Of a stretch of DNA of 64,000 nt, positions 9,615-20,289 are shown one piece after another (positions within the stretch are counted from its first letter, which is position 1; every line of letters begins with the position of its first letter). The DNA is from Calditrichota bacterium (GTDB taxonomy: Bacteria; Calditrichota; Calditrichia; RBG-13-44-9; J042). The DNA is taken from assembly GCA_013150955.1 (NCBI GenBank), contig JAADJD010000043.1, forward strand, positions 62,001 through 126,000, read 5' to 3'. The translations under genes and the position numbers were made by a program. The notes below the pieces were generated by a model. That model did no database searches and was not told the DNA's origin. It saw only the letters and a list, made by a program, of their open reading frames with translations.

Positions 9615-11765
9615 TCAAGACTCATCATTGACCAGCAGAAAATCTACCTGATTCCGCTCCAGATCCACATTGGCCACTTTCACTTTCACCACATCTCCCA
9701 GGCGGTACCGGCGCCCGGTGTCTTTCCCGATCAGCGAATAGGTTTTTTCTTCGTAAATGTAAAAGTCATCGCCCATACTGTCGATATGGATCAACCCTTC
9801 AATCAGGTATGGGATAATTTCGACAAACATACCGTAAGAGGTGACACCGGAGATGATACCCTCAAACACCTCGCCGGTATGTTTGGCAATCCATTCCACC
9901 TGTTTGATCTTGATGCTTTCTCGTTCGGCTTCCAGGGCCACCCGTTCCCGTTCTGAGGCCACCTGGCAGATGCGCTTCAGGCTCTTTTTGAGTGCCCGCA
10001 GGCGCTTTTTGGGGACCGGCCGGGCGTATTCCTTCAGCAGGCGGTGAACCACCAGATCCGGGTAACGCCGGATGGGCGATGTGAAGTGGGTGTAATATTC
10101 AAAGCCCAGGCCAAAGTGGCCCACGTTGTTTTGCGAATACACCGCCTTCATCATGGTCCGCAGCGCTACCTCTTTGACCAGCACCTCGTCCTTGCTTCCC
10201 TCAATCTTTTTCAAAATGGCCTGAAATTGCATCGGGGTAATGTTGCCCTTAATGGGAATCCGATATCCCAGCGCCTTTAAAAATTCCTTGAATTTGTGCA
10301 GTTTTTCCCGATCCGGCTTTTCGTGCACCCGGTAAATGAAGGGATACGGTTTGCCGTTTCCTGAAATGGCCTGAACGTGAAGGGTGACCATCTGATTGGC
10401 CTTGAGCATGAATTCCTCAATCAGCTGGTGACTGGCCAGTTGCTCAACCGGAATGATGTCGATCGGTTCTCCCCGTTCATTGAGCTTGAATTTGACTTCC
10501 GGGGTGTTAAAGTCAATGCTGCCTTCGGCAAACCGCTTGCGTCGCAACACCTGGCTCAGGTGATGCATTTCCTTCAGTACCGGTCCAAAAACCTCGTCGG
10601 TTTGTTTGTCATCCAGAATGTCCTGAACCTCTTCGTAGGTAAAACGCCGCTTGCTGATGATGACCGAGGGCTGGATTTGGTAGTCCACCACCTCTCCGTC
10701 CGGGGTTAGTTCCATAATGCAACTGAAGGTCAACCGTTCAGTGTTGGGCTGCAGGCTGCACAGCTGGTTGGACAGGCGTTCCGGAAGCATGGGGATTACC
10801 CGATCCACCAGGTATACGCTGGTACCCCGCTGCAGCGCTTCTTTGTCGATGATGGATCCTTCGGGAACGAAATAGCTGACGTCGGCAATATGCACGCCCA
10901 GTCGATAATTGCCGTTCTCCAGTTTGTCCAGGGAAACCGCGTCGTCAAAGTCCTTGGCGTCTTCAGGGTCGATGGTGAACGTCAGCCAGTCGCGCAAATC
11001 CAGGCGGTCTTTTAGCACCTGATCGGTGATTTTTAACTCGATCTGTTCCGCTGCCTCCTCCACCTTGCGGTTGAATTTCAGCGGGAGGCCATAACTTTTG
11101 ATGACCGAGGCGACGTCCACCCCGGGTTCATCGGGATATCCCAGCACCTCCACGATGCGCCCTTCGGGATTCAGATGAGAGGAATCCCATTTTTCCAGTT
11201 CCACCACCACCTTTTGCCCATCCCGGGCGCCGTTGGCGTGCTTATCGTGTATGTAAAAATCGCGGTAGACTTTGGGATCGTCCGGTACCACGAATCCGTA
11301 ATATTCGCTTTTGTGATAGGTGCCCACAAAGGCGGTTCGGCCGCGGGAGATCACCCGGGTGATTTGCCCTTCTTTGTTCCGTCCGCGGGAAACCGCAAAC
11401 AGCTGGACTTCCACCAGATCCTGATCCAGCGCGGTGTTCAAATGCTGGGCGGCGATGAAGATGTCCTCGCCGGTACGCTCGTCGGTCACAAAACCAAAGC
11501 CCTTGCGGGTCATCTGCAGAATGCCCCGGGTTTTGATCAGGCTTCCGGGAACGGTGAGTTTTCCTCCCTTCAGCCGGACCACTTTGCCGGATTTCAACAG
11601 CGTCTGCAGGGCTTCGCGAAACAGATGGTAATTCTCCTTGTGAATGCCAATTGCGCGCGAGATTTCTTTGCGCTTATAGGCATTGCCCTTTTTCTTTTTC
11701 AGGAACGCCAGAATCTTATTTTCCAGCGCAATTTTTTCCTTTTGATGCTTGTCTTTCTTACTCAT
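9615..11765 (-). CDS. rnr: Ribonuclease R
   Basis: This 716-residue 3'-5' exoribonuclease degrades structured RNA in the cytoplasm. In order it has an N-terminal helical RNA-binding domain, two cold-shock domains starting at GILQMTRKGFGFV, and the RNB catalytic domain. The RNB domain contains TFTIDPEDAKDFDDAVSL, whose Asp residues bind Mg. A C-terminal S1 domain (FEGIISGVTSYGMFVEI) follows. The segment FTSPIRRYPDLVVHRLL is diagnostic of the RNase II/R family. Its ATG overlaps the prmC stop by four bases (ATGA), which implies translational coupling. Confidence 0.96.
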   Translation of the reverse strand: MSKKDKHQKEKIALENKILAFLKKKKGNAYKRKEISRAIGIHKENYHLFREALQTLLKSGKVVRLKGGKLTVPGSLIKTRGILQMTRKGFGFVTDERTGEDIFIAAQHLNTALDQDLVEVQLFAVSRGRNKEGQITRVISRGRTAFVGTYHKSEYYGFVVPDDPKVYRDFYIHDKHANGARDGQKVVVELEKWDSSHLNPEGRIVEVLGYPDEPGVDVASVIKSYGLPLKFNRKVEEAAEQIELKITDQVLKDRLDLRDWLTFTIDPEDAKDFDDAVSLDKLENGNYRLGVHIADVSYFVPEGSIIDKEALQRGTSVYLVDRVIPMLPERLSNQLCSLQPNTERLTFSCIMELTPDGEVVDYQIQPSVIISKRRFTYEEVQDILDDKQTDEVFGPVLKEMHHLSQVLRRKRFAEGSIDFNTPEVKFKLNERGEPIDIIPVEQLASHQLIEEFMLKANQMVTLHVQAISGNGKPYPFIYRVHEKPDREKLHKFKEFLKALGYRIPIKGNITPMQFQAILKKIEGSKDEVLVKEVALRTMMKAVYSQNNVGHFGLGFEYYTHFTSPIRRYPDLVVHRLLKEYARPVPKKRLRALKKSLKRICQVASERERVALEAERESIKIKQVEWIAKHTGEVFEGIISGVTSYGMFVEIIPYLIEGLIHIDSMGDDFYIYEEKTYSLIGKDTGRRYRLGDVVKVKVANVDLERNQVDFLLVNDES

Positions 11766-12619
11766 GATGTTCCAATCACCACTCTTTCAATTTGTTGATA
11801 ATCTTTGCGAATTTGCGTTTTCAGGCCGGCCCGGGTCAGCATTTCGGCGACCCGACGGGCCTGATCGTAACCGGTTTCCAGTGCCACCAGGCCCGGATGA
11901 GTTAACACCCGGTTGATGAGGGGCACCAGTTTTCGGTAAAAATCCAGGCCATCGCTTCCACCGTCCAGCGCCGTGCGGGGTTCGTGTTCCCGCACCTCCG
12001 GGGGCAATTGCGCCCAGTCCTTTCGGGCCACGTAGGGCGGATTGCTCACCAGCACCTGGAACCGCTGTGATGTCTGGGTTAAGAAATCGAATGCATCTGC
12101 CACCTGCCATTCGACGTGCACCCTGTATCGCCGGGCGTTTTTTTTCGCCAGTTCCACGGCGGATTTTTCAATATCGATGGCCTGGATTCGAGCCCCCGGA
12201 AACTGTTGCGCCAGAACGATGGCAATACAGCCCGCCCCGGTACCAAGGTCCAGAATGTTTGGATGTTTAAAATCCAGGCGTTTGCATTCTTCTATGACGC
12301 TGTCCACCAAAAGTTCCGTTTCCGGTCGCGGGATGAGCACCCCGGGCTGAACGAAGAAAGGGAGTCCATAGAATTCGGTTTCGCCCAGGATATACGGCAC
12401 CGGTTCTCGCCGCACTCGCCGCTGCACGTATTCCCGAAAGCGTGATCGTTCCTGAAGGGAGAGAATGCGATCAAACTGCAGGTACAGGTCGATGCGGCGG
12501 CATTGCAGCGTGTGGGCCAGCAGCAGCTCGGCACTCAGCCGGGGCTCCGGAACCTGGTGGGCGGTAAAATAGTCGACGGTCCAGTTTAACACTTTTAGCA
12601 CGGTCCAAGGGGTTTGCAT
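11762..12619 (-). CDS. prmC: Release-factor glutamine N5-methyltransferase
   Basis: This 285-residue SAM-dependent enzyme methylates the GGQ glutamine of release factors RF1 and RF2. It has the SAM motif ILDLGTGAGCIAIVLA and the catalytic NPPYVARKDW (NPPY). The start chosen, MQTPWTVLKVLNW, matches the family N terminus and begins eight bases after the prfA stop. In-frame ATGs at 12643 and further upstream would overlap prfA and lack better RBSs. The substrate RF1 is encoded immediately upstream, a widely conserved pairing. Confidence 0.94.
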   Translation of the reverse strand: MQTPWTVLKVLNWTVDYFTAHQVPEPRLSAELLLAHTLQCRRIDLYLQFDRILSLQERSRFREYVQRRVRREPVPYILGETEFYGLPFFVQPGVLIPRPETELLVDSVIEECKRLDFKHPNILDLGTGAGCIAIVLAQQFPGARIQAIDIEKSAVELAKKNARRYRVHVEWQVADAFDFLTQTSQRFQVLVSNPPYVARKDWAQLPPEVREHEPRTALDGGSDGLDFYRKLVPLINRVLTHPGLVALETGYDQARRVAEMLTRAGLKTQIRKDYQQIERVVIGTS

Positions 12620-12626
12620 TGGCCGT

Positions 12627-13697
<1,071 letters not shown>

Positions 13698-13777
13698 GGG
13701 TATTGCCATCTCCATTTTTGCCAGTTCATTAACAGAATGGGCAGGCATGCCACGGGGACGTTCATCCTGAGGGGCAG

Positions 13778-14812
13778 CTAAAGAAACGACTGTGTGGGCA
13801 CGGCCGGACTTTCTTCTTCCCGGGGCAGTAAGTGTTCGTACGGCTCGCCCAGTGCCGCCTTCATGGCGATGATGGCTACCTCCAGCATTGAATCATCCGG
13901 CTCCCGGGTGGTGATGCGTTGCAGGGCCAGCCCCGGTGCAATCAATATCCGCACCAGCGGATGATCGGGCTTTTTTGCCGAGGCCTTGATCGCCTCGTAG
14001 GAAATGCCCCCCAGTATGGGGACCAGCGGAAGGTGAGTGGCCAGACGGATGATCAGATTGATGTGACCATAAAATTGCATGATGAGCGTGTCCACCAGGG
14101 CGAAGAAGAGCAGGGCAATCAACATTACCATGACCAGAAAGCTGGTGCCGCAACGGGGATGCAGCCGCGGTTGTTTGCGGGCGTTTTCAACCGTCAGTTC
14201 CAGTTTTTTCTCGAAAGCATATATGGTTTTGTGTTCCGCTCCATGATATTGAAAGAGCCGTTTCACGTCTTTCAGGAAGGATATGGCATAAATGTACGCC
14301 AGGAAGATGCTGATTCGGATCAACCCGGTGACCAGATTGAACGCCAGTGCATCCCGTTCCAGGTTGAACAGATGGGTGGCAGCGAACAGGGGAAGGGCAA
14401 AAAACAGAGCCAGGCCGATGACCAGAGCAATGGAAACCGTAAAAAAAGCCGAAAGGGTACTCATGCCTTTTTCGGAAGCGGATTTTTTACGGGAGGCCTT
14501 CCCTTTCTGGTGTTCGGCAGCTTCCAGGTCCTGCATGGCCACGTCCGCTGAAAAGTTCAGGTGCTTGATGCCCAGCACCATCACCTCGATCAGCATGATG
14601 GCCCCACGAATGATGGGGATGTTTAGCCATTTGTGGCGCTGGAATAGCGACTGGTAATCCTGGATTTTTAGCTGAATGTGCCCATTTGCCCGACGGACGG
14701 CGGTGGCCACCCGCTCCGGGGATCGCATCATCACGCCTTCGATGACCGCCTGGCCACCAATGGGCAATATTTTTTCTTCAGCCGTGGGTTCCGATGTGGA
14801 TTTGATGGACAT
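13778..14812 (-). CDS. DUF1385 family membrane protein
   Basis: This 344-residue protein has the family signature [23 protein letters not shown] near the N terminus. It also has the central [15 protein letters not shown] and [15 protein letters not shown] segments with conserved His and Cys. Four or five hydrophobic segments span about residues 60-270, so it is an inner-membrane protein. The function is unknown. Placement between rpmE and prfA-prmC is also seen in other bacterial phyla, so it may have a translation-linked role; that is inference. The ATG at 14812 is preferred to the in-frame TTG at 14821. Confidence 0.87.
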   Translation of the reverse strand: MSIKSTSEPTAEEKILPIGGQAVIEGVMMRSPERVATAVRRANGHIQLKIQDYQSLFQRHKWLNIPIIRGAIMLIEVMVLGIKHLNFSADVAMQDLEAAEHQKGKASRKKSASEKGMSTLSAFFTVSIALVIGLALFFALPLFAATHLFNLERDALAFNLVTGLIRISIFLAYIYAISFLKDVKRLFQYHGAEHKTIYAFEKKLELTVENARKQPRLHPRCGTSFLVMVMLIALLFFALVDTLIMQFYGHINLIIRLATHLPLVPILGGISYEAIKASAKKPDHPLVRILIAPGLALQRITTREPDDSMLEVAIIAMKAALGEPYEHLLPREEESPAVPTQSFL

Positions 14813-14947
14813 AGGGTTCAATAGACAACGTGCTTTATTGCCAATTCATGTGGGCCCCATTTAGACGGAAGCCCGCTTCTGGATACCATTCGCGTTTACC
14901 GCTTTTTCGGTACGGGATGTCCGCGTACCCGGCGATATCTCCGCAAT

Positions 14948-14998
14948 GAAATTTAAAAAAAGAAATGGGAATGCCCCGGTTTAATGGGTCATTCCCAT
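14948..14998 (-). terminator. Rho-independent terminator after rpmE
   Basis: On the minus strand ATGGGAATG and CATTCCCAT form a 9-bp stem with a 16-base loop (14965-14998). A T-rich run follows (complement of 14948-14964). It separates rpmE from the DUF1385-prfA transcription unit. Confidence 0.7.
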
Positions 14999-15018
14999 AC
15001 CATGGATGTTTCTTCGCT

Positions 15019-15222
15019 TTAGCGACGGTCGCCATATTTTCTCAAGAATTTTTCCACACGCCCGGCGGAGTCCACCAGCTTCTGCTTACCGGTGAAAAAC
15101 GGATGACAGTTGGAGCAGATCTCCACGTGCATATCGCCCACCGTGGAACGGGTCTGGAAACTGTTTCCGCAGGCGCAGGTTACGGTTCCCAGTTTGTATT
15201 CCGGATGAATGCCCTTTTTCAA
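15019..15222 (-). CDS. rpmE: 50S ribosomal protein L31 (zinc-ribbon form)
   Basis: This 67-residue protein starts MKKGIHPEY and contains four zinc-type cysteines in CAC and CSNC, then the conserved [20 protein letters not shown]. The start is a TTG at 15222: it gives the family N terminus and has a perfect AGGAGG eight bases upstream. An in-frame ATG at 15258 would add twelve residues not found in L31 and would lie at the predicted transcription start. It follows rho and has its own promoter and terminator. Confidence 0.95.
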   Translation of the reverse strand: MKKGIHPEYKLGTVTCACGNSFQTRSTVGDMHVEICSNCHPFFTGKQKLVDSAGRVEKFLRKYGDRR

Positions 15223-15260
15223 AGATGGATCCTCCTGCGTTTTCTTTTCAAAAGCCAATC

Positions 15261-15289
15261 AAATTACAACAAATCTCTGCTTAAATCAA
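15261..15289 (-). promoter_or_regulatory. Promoter of rpmE
   Basis: On the minus strand TTGATT (15289-15284) and TAATTT (15266-15261) are 17 bp apart. Transcription would start near 15254, downstream of the longer ATG frame, supporting the TTG start of rpmE. Confidence 0.5.
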
Positions 15290-15304
15290 GGCATTGGTGA
15301 ATTT

Positions 15305-16555
15305 CTAAGAGCTCATGCTGTCCAGGAACTCTTCGTTGTTTCGGGTGTTGCGCATTTTATCCAGCAGAAATTCCATGGCCTCGATGGGATTCATCTCGTT
15401 CAACAGTTTGCGCAGGATCCACACCCGGGCCAGTTCCTTTTTGGAGAGCAGCAATTCTTCCTTTCGGGTACCGGATCGATTGATGTCGATTGCCGGGAAG
15501 ATGCGACGATCGGCCAGTCGGCGATCCAGAACGATTTCCATGTTACCGGTTCCCTTAAATTCTTCAAAGATCACTTCGTCCATGCGGGAGCCGGTTTCCA
15601 CCAGCGCCGTGGCGATGATGGTCAAGCTGCCCCCTTCTTCGATGTTTCGGGCAGCACCGAAAAACCGTTTGGGCCGATGCAGTGCGTTGGAGTCCACACC
15701 ACCGGACAGAATTTTACCACTGTGGGGCACCACCGTGTTGTGTGCCCGCGCCAGTCGGGTAATACTGTCCAGCAGGATCACCACATCCTTTTTGTATTCC
15801 ACCAGCCGTTTGGCCTTTTCCAGCACCATGTCTGCCACCTGCACGTGGCGTTCCGGTGGTTCGTCGAAGGTGGAAGAAATCACCTCTGCCTTTACGCTGC
15901 GCTCCATGTCGGTCACTTCTTCCGGACGCTCGTCGATCAGCAACACGATGAGAATGATTTCCGGGTGATTGGTGGTGATGGCATTGGCAATTTTCTGGAG
16001 AATTACCGTTTTACCGGCCCGTGGAGGCGAAACGATCAGCCCGCGCTGCCCCTTGCCAATCGGGGTCAGCAAGTTCATGATTCGTAAGGTGTATTCTTTG
16101 GGATTGGTTTCCAGGTTGATCCGTTCGATGGGATAAATGGGAGTCAGGTTATCAAAGAGCGTAATTTCGCGTTTCTTTTCCGGACTTTCGAAGTTAACGG
16201 CTTCCACGCGGAGCAGGGCAAAGAAGCGTTCATTATCCTTGGGCGGTCGAATCTGCCCGGAAACCGTGTCCCCGGTGCGCAAATCGAAGCGCTTGATCTG
16301 AGATGGCGATACGTAAATATCGTCCGGGCCGGGTAGATAATTGAATTTTGGCGAACGCAGAAAGCCGTACCCGTCGGGCAGCACCTCCAGCACGCCTTCG
16401 GAAAAGATCAACCCTTCCTGCGCCGTTTGTTCTTCCAGTATCTTGAAAATCAGTTCCTGTTTTTTCATGCCGGAAGTGCCCTGAATGCCCAGTTCCTGCG
16501 CAATCTGATTCAGCTCGGATATCTTGAGCGTTTTCAGAGATTCTAAATCTAACAT
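15305..16555 (-). CDS. rho: Transcription termination factor Rho
   Basis: This 416-residue hexameric RNA helicase terminates transcription. An N-terminal SAP-like helical domain (about 1-45) precedes the cold-shock RNA-binding domain ([20 protein letters not shown] at about 54-73). The ATPase domain has Walker A SPPRAGKT at 176-183 and Walker [11 protein letters not shown]. The Q-loop GGVDSNAL and R-loop segments [11 protein letters not shown] are present. An RBS, GAGGTGAT, precedes the ATG. Length and motif order match canonical Rho, with Arg in place of the common Lys in PPKAGKT. L31 is encoded just downstream, a common arrangement. Confidence 0.97.
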   Translation of the reverse strand: MLDLESLKTLKISELNQIAQELGIQGTSGMKKQELIFKILEEQTAQEGLIFSEGVLEVLPDGYGFLRSPKFNYLPGPDDIYVSPSQIKRFDLRTGDTVSGQIRPPKDNERFFALLRVEAVNFESPEKKREITLFDNLTPIYPIERINLETNPKEYTLRIMNLLTPIGKGQRGLIVSPPRAGKTVILQKIANAITTNHPEIILIVLLIDERPEEVTDMERSVKAEVISSTFDEPPERHVQVADMVLEKAKRLVEYKKDVVILLDSITRLARAHNTVVPHSGKILSGGVDSNALHRPKRFFGAARNIEEGGSLTIIATALVETGSRMDEVIFEEFKGTGNMEIVLDRRLADRRIFPAIDINRSGTRKEELLLSKKELARVWILRKLLNEMNPIEAMEFLLDKMRNTRNNEEFLDSMSS

Positions 16556-16695
16556 GTGACATCACCTCGTTTTATGTTTGTTGTTTGCTTGTTTTCATTG
16601 AATTTACTTCAGAGAAGCCCCTTACTTTCCTGGAGGGGAATACCAAAGTGAGCCATCTAAAAGGGATGGGAAATTACAAACCGAATGCAGAAAAA

Positions 16696-17967
16696 TCAAG
16701 ACATTTGCAGAATTTTGTAGGCTTCCCCAGCCAGGTAGTGAGAACCAATGATTATCCACACATACTGTATACCATGGTTACGATGAATTTCATGAATCGC
16801 CTGGGATAGATTGGGAAAGATGGTTGCGCTCCCCCCGTGGTTGCGAATCACCTGTAACAAAACCTCCGGTTTCAGCGCCTTGGGATGTTGAAACCGGGTA
16901 ACAATAGTCTTATCGACGGTTTTGGCCACAAATTTACCGATTTCTTGAAAATTTTTGTCTTCCTGAAGCGCAATGATTGCTGCCAGTGGTGTTTGTGGAA
17001 ATTGTTGTTTTAGAAATTGCAGGGTCGTTCGAAATCCTGCTGGGTTATGAGAAACGTCCACGATCACGATCGGTGACGTGGCCACCTGCTCCAGCCGACC
17101 CCACCACCGTACCGATTGTAAACCCTTTCGAATCGCTGTTTCGGGATCGCTTATTATATTCCCCAGTTGCTGAATGGTTCCCACGGCAAGTAGCGCGTTC
17201 TGAATTTGGTGAGGACCGGCCAGATTGAGCCAGAGGTCGTTCAGTTGCCAGTCGTTCAGGGTCAGGTGAAAGCGATTGCCCTGTAGGTTGGACTGCAGCA
17301 GTGTGGTTCGGGAAATGGAAGGCAGGTAAATGAACGGTGCCCCGCGTTTTTGAGCGGTCTGTTCCAGCACGCGGCGGGCGGCTTCCGGTTGAGTCACCGT
17401 CAGGCAGGGAATGTCGGGTTTTATAATACCGGCCTTCTCAGCAGCGATGGCCTCCAGGGTGTGGCCCAGATAGTGTTGGTGGTCCAGATCGATGGGGGTG
17501 ATCAGGGTTAGCAGCGGGTGAACAATGTTGGTGGAATCCAGGCGCCCGCCCATTCCGGTCTCGATAACCGCCAGATCCACAGCCTCCCGTGCAAAATACC
17601 AGAACGCCAGAGCGGTGGCCACTTCGAAAAACGAGGGTTGAATGGTCTCGATGAGGGAGCGGTACCGCTGAACAAATTCCACCACCACGCGTTTGGGAAT
17701 GGGCTGCCCATTGATGCGAATGCGTTCGGTGAAGTCGATGAGATGGGGCGAGGTGTACAGTCCCACCCGCAGACCGGCCTGTTTGAGGATCGAGGCCAGC
17801 ATGGCCGCGGTGGAGCCCTTGCCGTTGGTGCCGGCAATGTGAATCGCCCGCCAGGACCGGTGGGGATAATCCAGGGCTGCCATGAACTGCTGAATATTGT
17901 CCAGCGTGTATTTAATTCCCACCCGCTGGAGCTGGAAGAGATAGGCGATGGTTTCCGGGTAATTCAT
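16696..17967 (-). CDS. folC: Bifunctional folylpolyglutamate/dihydrofolate synthase
   Basis: This 423-residue Mur-ligase-family enzyme adds glutamate to folates. The P-loop GTNGKGS is at residues 46-52. Other family segments are LYTSPHLIDFTERIRING, the VIETGMGGRLDSTN block and DLDHQHYLGHTLEAIAAEKAGI. The C-terminal domain includes VDVSHNPAG. No clear RBS is seen before the ATG; the uppS stop lies 93 bp upstream on the same strand, so co-transcription is possible. Whether it also has dihydrofolate synthase activity is not decidable from sequence alone. Confidence 0.92.
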   Translation of the reverse strand: MNYPETIAYLFQLQRVGIKYTLDNIQQFMAALDYPHRSWRAIHIAGTNGKGSTAAMLASILKQAGLRVGLYTSPHLIDFTERIRINGQPIPKRVVVEFVQRYRSLIETIQPSFFEVATALAFWYFAREAVDLAVIETGMGGRLDSTNIVHPLLTLITPIDLDHQHYLGHTLEAIAAEKAGIIKPDIPCLTVTQPEAARRVLEQTAQKRGAPFIYLPSISRTTLLQSNLQGNRFHLTLNDWQLNDLWLNLAGPHQIQNALLAVGTIQQLGNIISDPETAIRKGLQSVRWWGRLEQVATSPIVIVDVSHNPAGFRTTLQFLKQQFPQTPLAAIIALQEDKNFQEIGKFVAKTVDKTIVTRFQHPKALKPEVLLQVIRNHGGSATIFPNLSQAIHEIHRNHGIQYVWIIIGSHYLAGEAYKILQMS

Positions 17968-18060
17968 AGAGACAGTAATGGATTTCGGGGATGTTCGGGT
18001 TGCGACCCGTTTGCGCCTGGCAAGCGGGTCCGGTCCGTGTAAAACACCAAGGGGGATGGT

Positions 18061-18852
18061 TTAAAGCACGGTGTTTTTCAATTGCTCGCTGACCATCCCA
18101 AATCGACGTTCCCGCTTCAGGTAACTGATGATGGCCTGGTAAAATTCGGCCTTGCGAAAATCCGGCCAGAGTGTTGGTGTAATGTAAAGTTCCGAATAGG
18201 CAATCTGCCACAGCAGAAAATTGCTGATGCGCTCTTCACCGCTGGTTCGGATTAATAAATCGGGATCGGGCAAGTTGGCCGTGTAAAGATGACCGGCCAC
18301 CACCGATTCGTCGATGTCTTCCGGGTGTAATTCTCCCTGTTGTACTTTTCGCGCAATTTCCTTCACCGCCGCAACGATTTCGGCCCGGCCACCGTAGCTG
18401 AGGGCCAGGTTGAGGGTTAATCCCGTATTGTGCCGGGTTTGCTCAATGCCCCACATGAGTTCCTGATAAACAAATTCGGGCAAATCCTGCAGGTCCCCAA
18501 TCGCGTTCAAACGCACGTTTTTTTCCATTAAATCGTTGATTTCCCGTCGCAGAGTGGTTACGAACAATTTCATTAATGCCGAGACTTCCGTCAATGGTCG
18601 CCGCCAGTTTTCTTTGGAGAAGGTGTACAGCGTCAGCACATCAATGCCCAGCTCTCCGGCTGCTTCCACCACCTCGCGTACCGATTTGACCCCTTCCCGA
18701 TGTCCGGCGACCCGTGGCAGGCCCCGCCGTTTGGCCCAGCGCCCGTTTCCGTCCATAATAATGGCCACGTGGACGGGGAGTTCGTGCCCCTGTTCCAGCA
18801 TTTCCTGTATCCTTTTGCGTTGAACCTCTGCGCTGCCCATGTTTCCGATCAC
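18061..18852 (-). CDS. uppS: Undecaprenyl diphosphate synthase (cis-prenyltransferase)
   Basis: This 263-residue enzyme extends farnesyl diphosphate to C55 undecaprenyl diphosphate, the carrier lipid for peptidoglycan. The diagnostic HVAIIMDGNGRWAKRRGLPR is at about residues 28-47, with the catalytic Asp in MDGNG. Also seen are TLYTFSKENWRRP and the C-terminal RTSGEERISNFLLWQIAYSE. A GTG at 18852 is chosen because GGAGG lies six bases upstream; the TTG at 18858 is too close to it. The substrate could come from the synthase at 1747-2718. Confidence 0.94.
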   Translation of the reverse strand: MIGNMGSAEVQRKRIQEMLEQGHELPVHVAIIMDGNGRWAKRRGLPRVAGHREGVKSVREVVEAAGELGIDVLTLYTFSKENWRRPLTEVSALMKLFVTTLRREINDLMEKNVRLNAIGDLQDLPEFVYQELMWGIEQTRHNTGLTLNLALSYGGRAEIVAAVKEIARKVQQGELHPEDIDESVVAGHLYTANLPDPDLLIRTSGEERISNFLLWQIAYSELYITPTLWPDFRKAEFYQAIISYLKRERRFGMVSEQLKNTVL

Positions 18853-19256
18853 GGTCAACCTCCGTTTTAAATTATTGGTCCCTTCCGGTCACCTTGCTTA
18901 TAATTCGTCACCAAATTTCAAATAATGAGTACCCCGGTTGGCCCTGAAAAACCGCCCAAAAGTAAAACATTTTCCGGGGATTTCGAAACACTTTTTCGAT
19001 TTTTTAAGGGAGTCATTCCGGTAAAAAGTGCGCGCATTTTTGTGAATGCCTCCCGGCTTCGCGCAAATCGATTGATTATGGATTTCCTTCCCGGAAGTGT
19101 ACCGGCAGGGTCTCCCTTCCCTGACCGTTCGGGCCCCATTTTGAAGAAAAAATTTACTGAATAAAGCGCTTTGCATCACAAAGTAATCCATCAAAAATTT
19201 TTTGAACCTATATTATCGGGTCATTATTCCAGTTGGTGAATACTTTCTGGCGCATT
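18853..19256. other. Gap between uppS and the winged-helix gene
   Basis: No convincing gene. The only clear structure is the inverted repeat at 19169-19183 (see that entry). Short open frames here lack RBSs and family features. Confidence 0.5.
19169..19183. promoter_or_regulatory. Inverted repeat CTTTG-N5-CAAAG, putative operator A
   Basis: CTTTG-CATCA-CAAAG lies just downstream of the winged-helix gene and upstream of uppS. It matches the site at 20545-20559 in 13 of 15 bases, so the two probably bind the same protein. Confidence 0.45.
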
Positions 19257-19643
19257 TCAGGCCTCCAGCAGTTTTAAAATCGGAAGCGGTATATCCTTGG
19301 CCGATACCGTCTTGGAATTCACCATGGCCGCCGCTGCTTTTTTTAGAACCTCTTCCAGCGCCTGCAGGTATTCGATAAAGCTTTCCCGCCCCTTCTGGGT
19401 CAGGAAGACGCGTGTGCGGGGTTTGCTCCCTTCAAAGGACTTCTGAATGCGGATAATTTCCGCCTCTTCCAGCGTACGCAGGTGCCGACTGAGATTGCCG
19501 TCGGTCAGTTCGCATTCGCGCTTGAGCTCATTGAACGTCATGCCATCGTGCACGGCAATAAGCGCCGACAGAATGGCCAGTCGGCTGGGTTCATGAAAAA
19601 TTTTGTTGAGCGCATTATATGGCCGTTCAGATTTGTTCGGCAT
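19257..19643 (-). CDS. Winged-helix transcriptional regulator (MarR/ArsR-like, HTH_34 type)
   Basis: This 128-residue DNA-binding protein has a winged helix over about residues 10-90: RLAILSALIAV, then MTFNELKRECELTDGNLSRHL for the HTH, then the wing ending PRTRVFLTQKGRESF. The C-terminal helix probably dimerises. The ATG at 19643 has RBS AAGGAGAG five bases ahead and overlaps the end of the upstream membrane protein gene by 17 bp, so they are coupled. Similar regulator plus membrane-protein pairs occur in other phyla. Two matching inverted repeats near the pair are candidate binding sites. Confidence 0.83.
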   Translation of the reverse strand: MPNKSERPYNALNKIFHEPSRLAILSALIAVHDGMTFNELKRECELTDGNLSRHLRTLEEAEIIRIQKSFEGSKPRTRVFLTQKGRESFIEYLQALEEVLKKAAAAMVNSKTVSAKDIPLPILKLLEA

Positions 19644-20289
19644 GTTTACTCTCCTTATGATTAAATAAGAAGGCAATCAATTCCCGTGGGGAAATGGGAA
19701 ATTCCCCATCGAAGTGGAGGATCACGCCTCCGGTCCATTCGCCAATGAAAAAGACAATGCCCATCACCCAGGGATTGAGAAACGAGATGGACGGTGACAG
19801 CAGACAGATGCTTCCAGCAATGATGTAGTAGACTCCCACAATCCAGATGCGCCGGGGCAACACGTGCCGTGAGGCCAGGTTGGCCACCCCAAATAGGGTC
19901 ATCCAGATGCCAAACAGGTAGCGGTAATCGCCGTTCATGATCATGGTGGCCGTTAGAATGCCGCCGACAAAGAGCGCCGGCAGAGCGTCCAGGGTCGGTT
20001 TGAGCCGCCGGATGTCCCGTTTGACCATCGGATCAAACAGAAACCAGTGGATCATCGCTCCGTAATTCAGCAGGAATCCGAACAGAAAGACCAGACCCCA
20101 TCCGTAAATGTGAGCCTTTACTGTTTGCGGATAAAAGTGGCTGGACATGATCGCGGCGGCCAGCAGTGCCGTGGTGCCACAAATGGCCCGTACCCGGCCC
20201 GAGTATCCCTTAAACCGCTGGCGTTCCAGAATTTTCTGTTGCAGTTCGCGAACCTGTTCCAGTGCGTGATAAATATGGTTTGCAATCAT
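19627..20289 (-). CDS. Multi-pass membrane protein of unknown function, coupled to winged-helix regulator
   Basis: This 220-residue protein starts with an amphipathic cytoplasmic segment of about 35 residues. Roughly six transmembrane helices follow, in pairs (about 38-54, 61-83, 104-118, 125-140, 149-165 and 172-190), then a short charged tail. I recognise no catalytic motif. The stop lies inside the winged-helix gene, so both are translated from one mRNA. It may be a sensor or target of that regulator; this is inference from context only. Confidence 0.7.
   Translation of the reverse strand: MIANHIYHALEQVRELQQKILERQRFKGYSGRVRAICGTTALLAAAIMSSHFYPQTVKAHIYGWGLVFLFGFLLNYGAMIHWFLFDPMVKRDIRRLKPTLDALPALFVGGILTATMIMNGDYRYLFGIWMTLFGVANLASRHVLPRRIWIVGVYYIIAGSICLLSPSISFLNPWVMGIVFFIGEWTGGVILHFDGEFPISPRELIAFLFNHKESKHAEQI

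Noticed and set aside
18898-19194. 98-residue minus-strand frame between uppS and the winged-helix gene
   Set aside because: Low-quality sequence with no domain, no RBS and a competing frame on the other strand.
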